Assembly (NCBI RefSeq): GCF_003574425.1 | Contig: NZ_QLIU01000017.1 | Coordinates: 1 to 64,000 of the forward strand | Direction: 5' to 3' | DNA length: 64,000 bases | Source of the DNA: Cysteiniphilum halobium | Lineage (GTDB): Bacteria > Pseudomonadota > Gammaproteobacteria > Francisellales > Francisellaceae | In this document: positions 1 to 8,632 of the stretch, piece by piece | Layout of the letters: each line of letters opens with the position of its first letter | How positions within the stretch are numbered: the stretch's first letter is position 1 | Notes under the pieces: model-generated | Told to the model about the DNA's origin: nothing | Databases searched by the model: none | Seen by the model: the letters and a program-made list of their open reading frames with translations, nothing else | Program-made: the position numbers and the translations under genes

Positions 1-2
1 AT

Positions 3-65
3 AAACATAACGTCAGCATCAACAGCGATAGCTACTATAGCTTAAAATTGACGCACATCGGTTAA
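3..65 (+). CDS. 3' end of an upstream gene, probably tra operon (partial)
   Basis: An open frame enters from the left edge and stops at TAA 63-65, 24 bases before traW. It encodes about 20 residues ending in LTHIG. The position immediately before traW suggests the end of another transfer gene, such as the traC or trbI position in F. Too little is visible to name it, and the frame choice rests only on its being open and ending close to traW. Confidence 0.3.
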   Translation, partial: KHNVSINSDSYYSLKLTHIG

Positions 66-89
66 CTAATCTGAATTACGGACAAAAAG

Positions 90-956
90 ATGAAATTATT
101 GAACTATGTAACATTCGTTATGATATTTATTCGTACTTCTGCATTTTTCGCATTTTTTGCAGTTCTTGCATTTCTTACATTAATCAACCTTAGCCTATTG
201 ACATTCAGTTATGCAAAAGACTTAGGCAAATACGGTCATACCTTTGAAGTTGTTGAGATGAATTTTATGGATTTGATTCATCTTAAACTCAAAGCGCTTG
301 AGCAAAGTGGTTTTTTAAGTCAGTGGCAACAAGAAGTTAAAGAAAACGTTAAAGCAAAAATGCTGCGCCCAACCCCTGTGCGTTTGCCGACAACGATCAC
401 ACCTGATATTTTTTATTATCAGCCGATGATTACCTTACATAAAGATATTATCGATCATACAGGCAAGGTGCTTTATCCCAAAGGCTTAACCGTGAATGCG
501 CTAGATGTTGCCACTTACCCCAAAGCACTACAACAATATGCATTAACGCCACCGATATATGACACGATACTTTTATTTGCCGATGGTGATGATGCCTTAC
601 AGGTCAACTGGTTAAAAGCCAAGATTATGCAATTGCAGCAGTCAAAAACGCCGCTTAAAGTGATCTTAACAGGTGGCAATATCCATGAAGTCTCTCAAGC
701 ACTTAATCATAACGTACGCTTTGATCAGGGCGGATTTATTACGCGCACCATAGGCGTTAAGGCAGTGCCTAGCATGGTAAGCAAAGAACATGTGTCGATG
801 AAGATTGAAGAAGTCAGTTATCAAATGGTGAGCTTTTTGGCAAAGCAAATACAACCAAAGGGAGAAGTGAAAGAGGTAAGGGAAGTAAGAAAAGCAAAAG
901 GAGTGATCAAACCACAGGAAAAAGCAAATAAAGGAGGCAGTGATGCAACGAGATAG
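90..956 (+). CDS. traW: TraW, F-type conjugative pilus assembly protein
   Basis: A periplasmic protein needed for F-pilus assembly, working with TraU and TrbC. The N-terminus has a long hydrophobic stretch ending in SYA at about residue 42, read as a signal peptide. The mature part opens with DLGKYGHTFEV, like the DLGxxGxxxxV start of TraW proteins, and continues with the family features YYQP around residue 110, a proline-rich motif (RPTPV) and the LLFADGDDALQVNW segment. The last 40 residues are a lysine/glutamate-rich low-complexity tail. The ribosome site before ATG 90 is weak. The 3' end overlaps traU by 14 bases, so the two are probably translationally coupled. The family call rests on recalled motifs and gene order. 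Confidence 0.85.
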   Translation: MKLLNYVTFVMIFIRTSAFFAFFAVLAFLTLINLSLLTFSYAKDLGKYGHTFEVVEMNFMDLIHLKLKALEQSGFLSQWQQEVKENVKAKMLRPTPVRLPTTITPDIFYYQPMITLHKDIIDHTGKVLYPKGLTVNALDVATYPKALQQYALTPPIYDTILLFADGDDALQVNWLKAKIMQLQQSKTPLKVILTGGNIHEVSQALNHNVRFDQGGFITRTIGVKAVPSMVSKEHVSMKIEEVSYQMVSFLAKQIQPKGEVKEVREVRKAKGVIKPQEKANKGGSDATR

Positions 957-1998
957 ACGATTATTGAAATGGTTTTGTTTACGTTTACCCTTTGTTATCT
1001 TTGCGTTGATGATGTGCTTTTTGTCGTTATTTGGTGTTTTAAGCTTGTATGCCACAGGCACAGGCTGTGTGGGTCGCTTTGTTAATCCTATAACGGATGT
1101 GTCATGGGCAAGTATTTTTCCGATCACAATCGGTGCCACCCCATTAGTAGCTAGCCCATTGGGCTTGCCTGACACAGAAAATCCACCCATGCCTGTGGCA
1201 CTGTGTCCCATTATGCCCAATGTTTACCGACTTGGTATTACCTTGGGTTACTGGGAGCCGCATTCGTTAGTTGATGTGACAAGGATTCCGTATTGTATGG
1301 TCAATATGGGCTATCAGATGTCGATGGGGATTAATCAGCAGCAGATTGGTGGACGATCGAATTATATGGCAGGCTCCAGTGATAGCAGTTTTTATCATGT
1401 GCATTGGTATAAATATAATGTGATTTATCTGTTAAACTTGATTATGTCAACAGGTTGTATGCAGGCGGAAGGTGTTGATCTTACCTATATGAGTGAGCTA
1501 GACCCCTTATGGGATGATGATATGCTGGCGTTTATTTTAAATCCTGAAGCCATTTTTTTTGGTAATCCGATTGCACAATTGGCATGTATTCCTGAGGCGA
1601 TTGCCACCTCAACGAATATGAGTTTAGCTTTTGATGTGCTTTTCTGGTGTGCGGGTTCCCAAGGCGGCATTTATCCGTTAACTGGTTCTGTCGCTTACAC
1701 CAATACCCATATTTCTAATGCGGTACTCTTAACAGAGCGGATGAATTACAAATTGCATCGTCAGGGTATGATTTTAGAAAGCAAAGGAGTTTATCCTATT
1801 GTGTGTCAGCAATACCCTGAGCCAATTTTACCGAAATCACGCTATCGTTATCAGTTGACTAATATTGTGCCAGAGCCTTATTTATCGCACCCTTATACGA
1901 CTACCACGGTGATTTCAGAAGCAGGTAAAGACAATATTGTTACAGGGACTCATTTTGGGCTGTTGAATTTTAGAAAACGCAATTGTGTTTATATATAA
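943..1998 (+). CDS. traU: TraU, F-type conjugative transfer protein
   Basis: A periplasmic cysteine-rich protein required for efficient DNA transfer and pilus assembly. After a hydrophobic N-terminal segment the sequence CVGRFVNPITDVSW followed by FPITIGA is the hallmark of TraU. Further cysteines are spread over the rest of the chain, consistent with disulfides made in the periplasm. A GTG at 940 is possible, but AAGGAGG at 931-937 sits at better spacing for ATG 943, so I chose ATG 943 (351 residues). It overlaps the end of traW and is followed by trbC, the same order as in F. Confidence 0.9.
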   Translation: MQRDRRLLKWFCLRLPFVIFALMMCFLSLFGVLSLYATGTGCVGRFVNPITDVSWASIFPITIGATPLVASPLGLPDTENPPMPVALCPIMPNVYRLGITLGYWEPHSLVDVTRIPYCMVNMGYQMSMGINQQQIGGRSNYMAGSSDSSFYHVHWYKYNVIYLLNLIMSTGCMQAEGVDLTYMSELDPLWDDDMLAFILNPEAIFFGNPIAQLACIPEAIATSTNMSLAFDVLFWCAGSQGGIYPLTGSVAYTNTHISNAVLLTERMNYKLHRQGMILESKGVYPIVCQQYPEPILPKSRYRYQLTNIVPEPYLSHPYTTTTVISEAGKDNIVTGTHFGLLNFRKRNCVYI

Positions 1999-2039
1999 CC
2001 TTAAACACCTAAGACGTTTACTCACAGGAGCAAATCGAT

Positions 2040-3011
2040 ATGTTTTTATGTCACTTCAAGTTATATAACGTGTTTAAGTCATTGAGTTTACCCTTAGTTA
2101 TACAAGTATCATTGGTTTTTACCCTGCTGATGTTAACAGGTGTCGCACAGGCGGATACTCAGCGTGATCGTTACGATCAACAACAGGTTGAATCATTACA
2201 AGCAAAGCTAACAGAGGCTGCCAAAGGATATTATACGCAGGTCAAAAGCTATGGCAAAGATGCCCGCATTAAAGCACAGGATTATCAGCAATATGCTCGT
2301 GATTATGCACACATCACCTCAGCAAAACTCAGTGATGCACAAACGCAGATGCAAACTTATTTTCAGAATGATATGAATGACATACGTCAGCAGTTAGTGA
2401 CAGCAAGTGAGCATTTTCATGGGGTTTATATATTTGCGTCACTGGCAATGCCAATTGAGACTTTAAGGATACTGAACAAACAAGCCGCTGCACTGAAAAT
2501 CCCGCTATTGATACAGGGATTATATGGTGATTCGTTTGAAAGTACGTATGTGCGGATTGAGCAAATATTGTTTCCAGAAGGTAAGGATAAGTTTAATCCT
2601 AAAGCACCACCTGTCGGCGGTTTTGCGATTGACCCCTTACGCTTTAAACAATTTAACATCAAACAAGTGCCTGCCTTTGTCGTCAGTAAAGTAGCGCAAC
2701 CTTGTATTCCCATGTCAGTAAACAATGATGTTATCAATCAAAATAAACAAGGTAAGGCAACAAATCAAAACATGCCGTTTGACTATGACTGTCCAACACC
2801 TGATCACGATGTGGTTTATGGCAATCTGAGTGTGGTGGATTCATTACGTATTTTATATAACAAAGGCAGTGAATCTCTTAAGACACAAGTGTTAGCACTG
2901 CTTGAAAAAGCACAGGTAGCAAGCAGAATCAATAAAATAAGTAAAAATAGATTAGGAGCTAGTGATGCAAATGAGGCAACTGAGGAAACTGAGGATAAAA
3001 CCAAGGGATAA
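2040..3011 (+). CDS. trbC: TrbC, F-type pilin assembly protein
   Basis: A periplasmic protein of the TraW-TraU-TrbC group involved in pilus assembly. A signal peptide runs to about residue 38 (GVAQA, then DTQ). An alpha-helical, glutamine-rich region of about 90 residues precedes a thioredoxin-like C-terminal domain with FASLAMP, LLIQGLYGDSF and the IKQVPAFVV segment typical of TrbC_Ftype. No CXXC is seen in the thioredoxin-like part, so a redox role is unlikely. CAGGAG upstream of ATG 2040 supports the start. The last 47 bases overlap the start of traN. Confidence 0.86.
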   Translation: MFLCHFKLYNVFKSLSLPLVIQVSLVFTLLMLTGVAQADTQRDRYDQQQVESLQAKLTEAAKGYYTQVKSYGKDARIKAQDYQQYARDYAHITSAKLSDAQTQMQTYFQNDMNDIRQQLVTASEHFHGVYIFASLAMPIETLRILNKQAAALKIPLLIQGLYGDSFESTYVRIEQILFPEGKDKFNPKAPPVGGFAIDPLRFKQFNIKQVPAFVVSKVAQPCIPMSVNNDVINQNKQGKATNQNMPFDYDCPTPDHDVVYGNLSVVDSLRILYNKGSESLKTQVLALLEKAQVASRINKISKNRLGASDANEATEETEDKTKG

Positions 3012-4926
3012 GGTAGGGCTTTATGCTTTTACATTACGCTTGTTTAGCTTTTTTACCTTTTCTACCTTCTTTACCTTTTTTACTTTATCTAGTTTACTTA
3101 GCTTATGTAATATGCCTATGACCAGCTTTGCACATGACATGCAACAGCGTTTTGATCAAACAGGTGCGTCTTATGCCAATGCGTCAAAAGAAATGATTCA
3201 ATCAGGCAAATTAAATAACCAAATTAACCCACAAAACTACACCAAGGGCGATATGAATGATGTGCCCGAAAAGGCGTATCGAGAGAATCCCGCGGCGATT
3301 GATGTGGATAAACAGTCAGCGTTTGCGCATAATCCACAGGCAAATGCAATTGTGGTGACGCATAATACAAACAAACACCGAATCAATCCCAATAATCCCG
3401 CGTATCAAAAGGCGGTGAGCTATCAGGACAATGCCGAACAGATTTTGAGGGACAACGGTTACGATATGCAATGCAAAGAAGTGGCAGGGCAGTCAAAAAC
3501 ACAAACGACAACACAGCATTGTCGCATGTCAAACCATCAGATGCTCGAATGCTTTAAGTACCCGCAGGTTGAGATTATTGATGTCACTATCCCTGCCAGA
3601 GACATTCATTTTAGTGGTACAGGTGCAACGGATTGGCGACATGAAGCATATCATTCAGGGGCGCATTTTACCTTCCCCTACTCAGGTATTTTAAAATCAT
3701 TTCATATTACCTCGCATGGTAATTGGATGGGGCATTTTTGGATTCACATTCCACCGATTGTTGATTTGATTGATACTCGGTATGGTGGCATGAATCCTAG
3801 AGTGGTCTATGGTGTACCACAGTATGTTATGTCAGGGCAAAATCCTATTTCATTTGCCTATCCACATTTAGCGATTCCAGTGACGCAAGGTCAACAAGGT
3901 CAATTATCAGCCGATGGTCGAGAATATGCTCATGTGCCTGATATGACCATTGAATATCATGGGGTGATTGAAGTACCTGCTGTTCCACGATTTGAAGCTC
4001 GTGTTCACTGGGTGGATAATTGCCAGAATATTGATCCTGATGCTTGCGTCAATATTGAAGAAACATGTATTGAGGCAGGAGGTGTGCGCCATATTGGTGG
4101 GGTTGATGTTGATTTACCGTGTTGGAAATATCATAAAAAATACAAGTGTGGCTTTCATAAAATCAATGCCTGTGAAGTTTTTGAAGATCAATGCAATTTT
4201 GTTTCACAGCGCTGTGTTGAGCAGGTTGGTCATTTTTGTATAACGTATGAGAAAAGCTATCACTGTGTTGAGGAAAATGCAGGAGATAAAGAACTTATCT
4301 GTGGTAATCCTAACTCAATTCAGTTCAAACAAAAAATTGAACGTGGCACCACAGCGGATTTTTTAAAGGCAGTCAGTGGATTAGCAGGTGCGGCTGAAGC
4401 AGGAAAAGAACTCAAAGACAGTCAAGATCAACTGCAAATTTTTAAAGGAGATGTCAAAGATTGCGGTGAGGCAATGGCAGGCTTGTATGACTGCTGTGAC
4501 GGTGGTGGTGGGATTTTTCACCATTGTTCAGATCAGGAGAAAGAACTACAAGGTGCCAAAGAGAAGCGATTAGCTACGTTTGCAGGACGCTATTGTGCTA
4601 AAAAAGTCTTAGGCGTATGTATTTTGCACCATCAGACATGGTGTGTTTTTGGTTCTAAAATATCACGGATTATACAAGAGCAGGGCAGACGTGATCAGTT
4701 AGGGATTGGCTTTGGCTCAGGTGAGCATCCCAATTGCAGTGGCATGACACCTGAGCAGTTACAGCAGCTTGATTTTAGACGCATTGATTTTAGTGAGATT
4801 TATCAAGATATACAAAACAAAGCAGCAGCGTTTCCAGATGATCGCATGGGGCAAACACTGGAAGATAAATTTGGTGGTGGCAAATCAATGCCAGAGGTCA
4901 ATGCGGCATTACCCAAGGTTGAATAA
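2965..4926 (+). CDS. traN: TraN, mating-pair stabilisation protein
   Basis: A large outer-membrane protein that stabilises donor-recipient contacts in F-like conjugation. The N-terminus is basic, then a phenylalanine-rich hydrophobic stretch encoded by a T-rich repeat ends in SFA, read as a signal peptide. The chain is rich in cysteines, clustered between about residues 370 and 560 with many Cys-x(n)-Cys pairs, as expected for TraN, where disulfides depend on Dsb-type enzymes. AGGAG at 2954-2958 favours ATG 2965 over GTG 2962. About 653 residues is within the family range. The gene overlaps trbC by 47 bases. Confidence 0.88.
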   Translation: MQMRQLRKLRIKPRDKVGLYAFTLRLFSFFTFSTFFTFFTLSSLLSLCNMPMTSFAHDMQQRFDQTGASYANASKEMIQSGKLNNQINPQNYTKGDMNDVPEKAYRENPAAIDVDKQSAFAHNPQANAIVVTHNTNKHRINPNNPAYQKAVSYQDNAEQILRDNGYDMQCKEVAGQSKTQTTTQHCRMSNHQMLECFKYPQVEIIDVTIPARDIHFSGTGATDWRHEAYHSGAHFTFPYSGILKSFHITSHGNWMGHFWIHIPPIVDLIDTRYGGMNPRVVYGVPQYVMSGQNPISFAYPHLAIPVTQGQQGQLSADGREYAHVPDMTIEYHGVIEVPAVPRFEARVHWVDNCQNIDPDACVNIEETCIEAGGVRHIGGVDVDLPCWKYHKKYKCGFHKINACEVFEDQCNFVSQRCVEQVGHFCITYEKSYHCVEENAGDKELICGNPNSIQFKQKIERGTTADFLKAVSGLAGAAEAGKELKDSQDQLQIFKGDVKDCGEAMAGLYDCCDGGGGIFHHCSDQEKELQGAKEKRLATFAGRYCAKKVLGVCILHHQTWCVFGSKISRIIQEQGRRDQLGIGFGSGEHPNCSGMTPEQLQQLDFRRIDFSEIYQDIQNKAAAFPDDRMGQTLEDKFGGGKSMPEVNAALPKVE

Positions 4927-5022
4927 ATGCGAAAAGTTAGCTGTTGTGCAAGTGATAGAAATAACTCAAAAGTAAAAATAAAAAAAATAAACTACTCAAA
5001 CAATAAACAGTGAGGAGTCGTT

Positions 5023-6078
5023 ATGGCGTTGATGACATGTCATCGTTGGCATCGTTGCATTAAAACAGCAAGCGATAAGCGGTTAAATTTACCGTTATTT
5101 TGTACTATCTCTGAGTCTGTATGGTGTTACTTTCGCTTTTTCTTTTTACTCCCTTTTCCCTCTTTGTTGCATTCTTATTTGCGAGGACTTTTTTGTCTTT
5201 TACCTATCTTATTTAGTTTAATGCTTTTAACAGCAGGTTTCCTGCTGAGTAGTAAGGTAGCGATGGCATCATCGTATAATGCAACAGGGTGGCAATGGTA
5301 TTCTAAAGCCAATGAAGTTGAAGACATAGCAATCATTGATCCGTTTGAAGCTCAAGGTGATGCAAAAATAGAAAAAGATAAACAAAGTGAAAAAGCTGAA
5401 AAAGCGACATCACTACCACAGGCAGTCAGCTACAAAGCACAGTTACAAGTGTTTCAAGCACACTATGAGGAAATGCAAGCAAAAGCGGTGATGACACGCA
5501 AAGTTGAAGATGTTGCTTATGTGATGTATTTGCGCATGTTTATGATGGAGCAATCTAAAGACTATGGGCGGGCATTTCAGCAGGCGCTGTTACAGTATCC
5601 GAATTTATCGCATGAGCTTAAATTTCCCATCCAAGATCGAGCGCGTCAAGTATCAAGAGAACGTGAAAAACACCGTCAAACGCAAGCGATACAGCAGTAT
5701 GCACAAACGCATGGTTTATTTTTCTTTTATAAGGGTCAGGATGTCTATAGCCAGTCACTGGCTAGTTCGATACAAAGCTTTGCTGATCAATATGGTATTA
5801 CCCTAATGGGGATTGCTGTTGATGGGGTGATGGTGAATGACATCAAGGATAATATGCCCAGTGATGATGCGCAACAACAAGGGATAGCCAAAAAATTAAC
5901 ACACTGGGGTGTTAAAGCCGTGCCTGCGTTATTTCTTTACGACAATCAAACCAAACAAGTACGTCCTTTTGCCTATGGCTTTATTGCACAAGATCAGATG
6001 GCAGAACGCTTTTTACAGTTTGCAACGGATTATGCCCAAAAACCACTACAGGGGGATGTATCGCATGAGATTAGATAA
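5023..6078 (+). CDS. traF: TraF, F-type pilus assembly, thioredoxin-like
   Basis: A periplasmic protein of the F-pilus assembly pathway. A long N-terminal signal region ends near VAMA, and the mature protein starts SSYNATGWQWY, the GWxWY motif typical of TraF. A lysine/glutamate low-complexity insert (about residues 110-125) precedes a helical region and a thioredoxin-like C-terminal domain (LFFFYKG, then VKAVPALFLYD with the cis-proline). The CXXC pair is absent, as in F TraF. TGAGGAG lies before ATG 5023. The gene overlaps trbB by 14 bases. Confidence 0.86.
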   Translation: MALMTCHRWHRCIKTASDKRLNLPLFCTISESVWCYFRFFFLLPFPSLLHSYLRGLFCLLPILFSLMLLTAGFLLSSKVAMASSYNATGWQWYSKANEVEDIAIIDPFEAQGDAKIEKDKQSEKAEKATSLPQAVSYKAQLQVFQAHYEEMQAKAVMTRKVEDVAYVMYLRMFMMEQSKDYGRAFQQALLQYPNLSHELKFPIQDRARQVSREREKHRQTQAIQQYAQTHGLFFFYKGQDVYSQSLASSIQSFADQYGITLMGIAVDGVMVNDIKDNMPSDDAQQQGIAKKLTHWGVKAVPALFLYDNQTKQVRPFAYGFIAQDQMAERFLQFATDYAQKPLQGDVSHEIR

Positions 6079-6910
6079 GCGGTTATTGATTTTATTCAAT
6101 TTTGCCAACCTTTTTCAGGCTATTCACCTTGTCTATTTTGTCTATTTCGTCCGTTTTATTCAACCACGGTGTCTCTGTTTGAAAAGCATACGTGCTTCTA
6201 AAAACATGCAACAGCCAATGATAATGATGCTGTTAGCAATCCTTTTATTGATTGGCTTGAACTGTCAGTCAGGGGTAGCATTTGCTGTTGGTAGAATAGA
6301 TAACATAGCAGATGCTAAACAAGTATATAACAATCAGAAAAGTCAGCAAGATAAGCAAAATGAGCAAGATCATAAAAATAATAAAAATAATAAAAATGAG
6401 TTAGCTGAAACAGTGTTGCGCGATTTATTTTTTTCAAAAAGTGATGATATAACACCACAGGTTAGTGAACATTCCCTGATAGCATTTGCTAAAGCATATG
6501 AACTCATCTTTTTTGTCAGTGGTCATTGTCGCTATTGTCACCAGTTTGCTGACACGGTGAAAGGGTTAGCTGATCAGTTGGGGTTGTCGGTGATGACATT
6601 TAGCTTTGATGGCAAAGGGGTTCAGTCATTTCAACAGGTGTTTCCTGTGATTGCCGATCAGCGATCGAATTATTGTCAGGGCTATTTGCAGATCAGTCAA
6701 TTAGCCTTTCAACAATGTCAGTTAGCGCAGGAGATTTATAAAGTTTATTACGGTAGCGCTCAACCATTTACACCTGTTTTGTTTTTACAGCACAAAGAGA
6801 CGATGCGTTTTGAGTTGCTCGCAAAAGGTGTGATCAGTCGTGAGGATTTATATGGTCGTCTGTTAGCAAAGAGAGATCAAGCAGAAAAATCAGTGTATGG
6901 GGGTAAGTAA
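6065..6910 (+). CDS. trbB: TrbB-like thiol:disulfide isomerase
   Basis: A predicted periplasmic thioredoxin-fold disulfide enzyme that would help fold the cysteine-rich TraU, TraN and TraH. The active-site pair is C155 and C158 (GHCRYCHQF), with a cis-proline in FTPVLFL near residue 235. Two further cysteines lie between them. A hydrophobic segment ends near residue 75, preceding a lysine/asparagine low-complexity linker. The same frame is open further upstream to 5909, but ATG 6065, overlapping the end of traF, gives the normal gene junction. It sits between traF and traH as in F. Another TraF-like or DsbC-like name is possible. Confidence 0.8.
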   Translation: MRLDKRLLILFNFANLFQAIHLVYFVYFVRFIQPRCLCLKSIRASKNMQQPMIMMLLAILLLIGLNCQSGVAFAVGRIDNIADAKQVYNNQKSQQDKQNEQDHKNNKNNKNELAETVLRDLFFSKSDDITPQVSEHSLIAFAKAYELIFFVSGHCRYCHQFADTVKGLADQLGLSVMTFSFDGKGVQSFQQVFPVIADQRSNYCQGYLQISQLAFQQCQLAQEIYKVYYGSAQPFTPVLFLQHKETMRFELLAKGVISREDLYGRLLAKRDQAEKSVYGGK

Positions 6911-8508
6911 TGTTTATATTGTCTTCAAATCGCGCGACAAAAGTCACTGTGACGAAAAAAAGGAAAAAGGGGAAAAAGCAAGAAAATGAAAAAAACAAAA
7001 GAAAGGAAAAGTTATCTCACTCATCTTATGGGTTTCATTTATTTTATTTGTTTCATTTGTGTGACCGAGTTTGCTTACTTTCTCGATTTACATGGCTAAA
7101 AGTGTTTGCTTTAACTTGGTGTGTGATTAATGCCAGTCACGCCAGTTTAAGCAGCGATATGCAGGCATTTTTAAATGATACAGGTTACGCGTCTAATATC
7201 ACCACAGGGGAAGTGGTTATTGATCAGCAAAGTGGCTATGTTACTGCGGGGTCTGGTTATATTCGCACTCCTGTGAAAAATTTACAGTTATTTAATGTTC
7301 AGGCACCCAATGTCAAATTTGGTTGTGGTGGTATTGACTTGTTTACGGGTGGGTTAAGTTTTGTTAATGATGAACAGTTAACGCAGATGGGTCAGGCAAT
7401 TATGCAAAATGCCGCACCCTTTGCGGTACAGCTTGCCTTGCAGACTTGGGCACCGTCGATGAAGTCAGCCTTAGATTATCTGCAAAAGTTAGCGCAAGAT
7501 ATTAATAACTTCAATATGTCCTCGTGTGAAGCGGCGCAAGTAGCTGTAGGCGGTATTGCAGGGTGGTTTACTCATTCAGAGAATAATAAGTTTTTATGTC
7601 AAACCTATGGTACCCATTCAACCGGCTTTAGCAGTTGGTTGGCATCTAAACAAGGCTGTAGTTCACCAGAAACCTCAAAACAACAAACAGAACAAGCCAA
7701 AGCACAACCTGAGTTAAAAGATATGATCAAACAAAATCGTAATCTGGTGTGGTACTTTTTAATGAAAAATGGCTTTTTATCAAGCAACACAGAGATTGCT
7801 GAATATGTGATGACAATGACAGGTTCACTGATTAATGAAACCGATAATGCAGGTAATTCAACGTTCAAACAGTTAGAGCCATTAATTAAAGAGGCAAAAA
7901 GTGCAGGCTTTGATTTGATGCTTAATGGTAAATCAAAAGATGCTAAAGACAATAAACAGGAAGTCAAAGTCTATCAGTGTGATGACACGAATGCCGAGAA
8001 ATGTTTAAAGCCAACTGTTAAGGCATTATCGTTTGCTGAAACAGGTGCATTAGTCCCCAAATTAAGGGATGTATTGCAAAGCATCGGCAATAAAATCAAA
8101 AGTAACACCAAGCTCATTGCGTCTGAGCAAAACATTATCAATTCCGTTCACTTTCCAATCTTTCGTTTGATTGAAACGCAACTGATGGCAGGCTGGCAGC
8201 CTGAGTATCACGAGTATGCTGAAATTATCGCACGGATTATTTTAACGGATTATATCAATCAAATCATAGGACAGGCACGACTGGCACTGAGTATGACGGA
8301 CTTAGGCAAAGATGATGATATGAAGTGGTTGATTACGAATTTAGACAATGCACAAAGGATGATTACGCATCATGTCAATCATGCTGCTTATCAGGCATTA
8401 CAACAAAAATCTGATTTAGTGATGCGTAGCTTACAAACCGAAAGTGTGGTGGTGGGGCATATGTCAGCGGAAACACAAGATGGTTACTACTTTGAGAAGG
8501 TTTTTTGA
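6910..8508 (+). CDS. traH: TraH, F-type conjugative pilus assembly
   Basis: An outer-membrane-associated protein needed for pilus extension in F-type systems. The mature start MQAFLNDTGYASN, the FNVQAPNVKFGCGGIDLFTGG block and the FNMSSCEAAQ motif are all characteristic of TraH. The length of 532 residues is somewhat long because the first 60 residues are a lysine-rich low-complexity stretch before the hydrophobic signal segment, so the true start could lie further in. ATG 6910 overlaps the trbB stop (TAATG), a common coupled junction. A 124-base gap follows before traG. Confidence 0.9.
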   Translation: MFILSSNRATKVTVTKKRKKGKKQENEKNKRKEKLSHSSYGFHLFYLFHLCDRVCLLSRFTWLKVFALTWCVINASHASLSSDMQAFLNDTGYASNITTGEVVIDQQSGYVTAGSGYIRTPVKNLQLFNVQAPNVKFGCGGIDLFTGGLSFVNDEQLTQMGQAIMQNAAPFAVQLALQTWAPSMKSALDYLQKLAQDINNFNMSSCEAAQVAVGGIAGWFTHSENNKFLCQTYGTHSTGFSSWLASKQGCSSPETSKQQTEQAKAQPELKDMIKQNRNLVWYFLMKNGFLSSNTEIAEYVMTMTGSLINETDNAGNSTFKQLEPLIKEAKSAGFDLMLNGKSKDAKDNKQEVKVYQCDDTNAEKCLKPTVKALSFAETGALVPKLRDVLQSIGNKIKSNTKLIASEQNIINSVHFPIFRLIETQLMAGWQPEYHEYAEIIARIILTDYINQIIGQARLALSMTDLGKDDDMKWLITNLDNAQRMITHHVNHAAYQALQQKSDLVMRSLQTESVVVGHMSAETQDGYYFEKVF

Positions 8509-8519
8509 TAGGTAGAGGA

Positions 8520-8610
8520 GACTTTTAACCTTTTTTTACTTTTTTACTTTTCCAGTTTCCCACTTTTTCACTTTTATCTTTTTTACTTTTTTACCTTTTT
8601 TATTTTTCAT
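8520..8610 (+). repeat. T-rich low-complexity tract with TTTTTACTTTT units
   Basis: Between traH and traG about 90 bases consist of irregular repeats of T runs broken by AC or CC. Near-identical units occur inside the signal-peptide region of traN (about 3040-3090). It holds no gene. It could carry a weak promoter or be slippage-generated filler. Confidence 0.5.
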
Positions 8611-8632
8611 TCCCTAACAGCTTAAGGAGCGA

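Noticed and set aside
4769-4975. 68-codon frame at the end of traN
   Set aside because: It overlaps the 3' end of traN in another frame with no ribosome site; a shadow.
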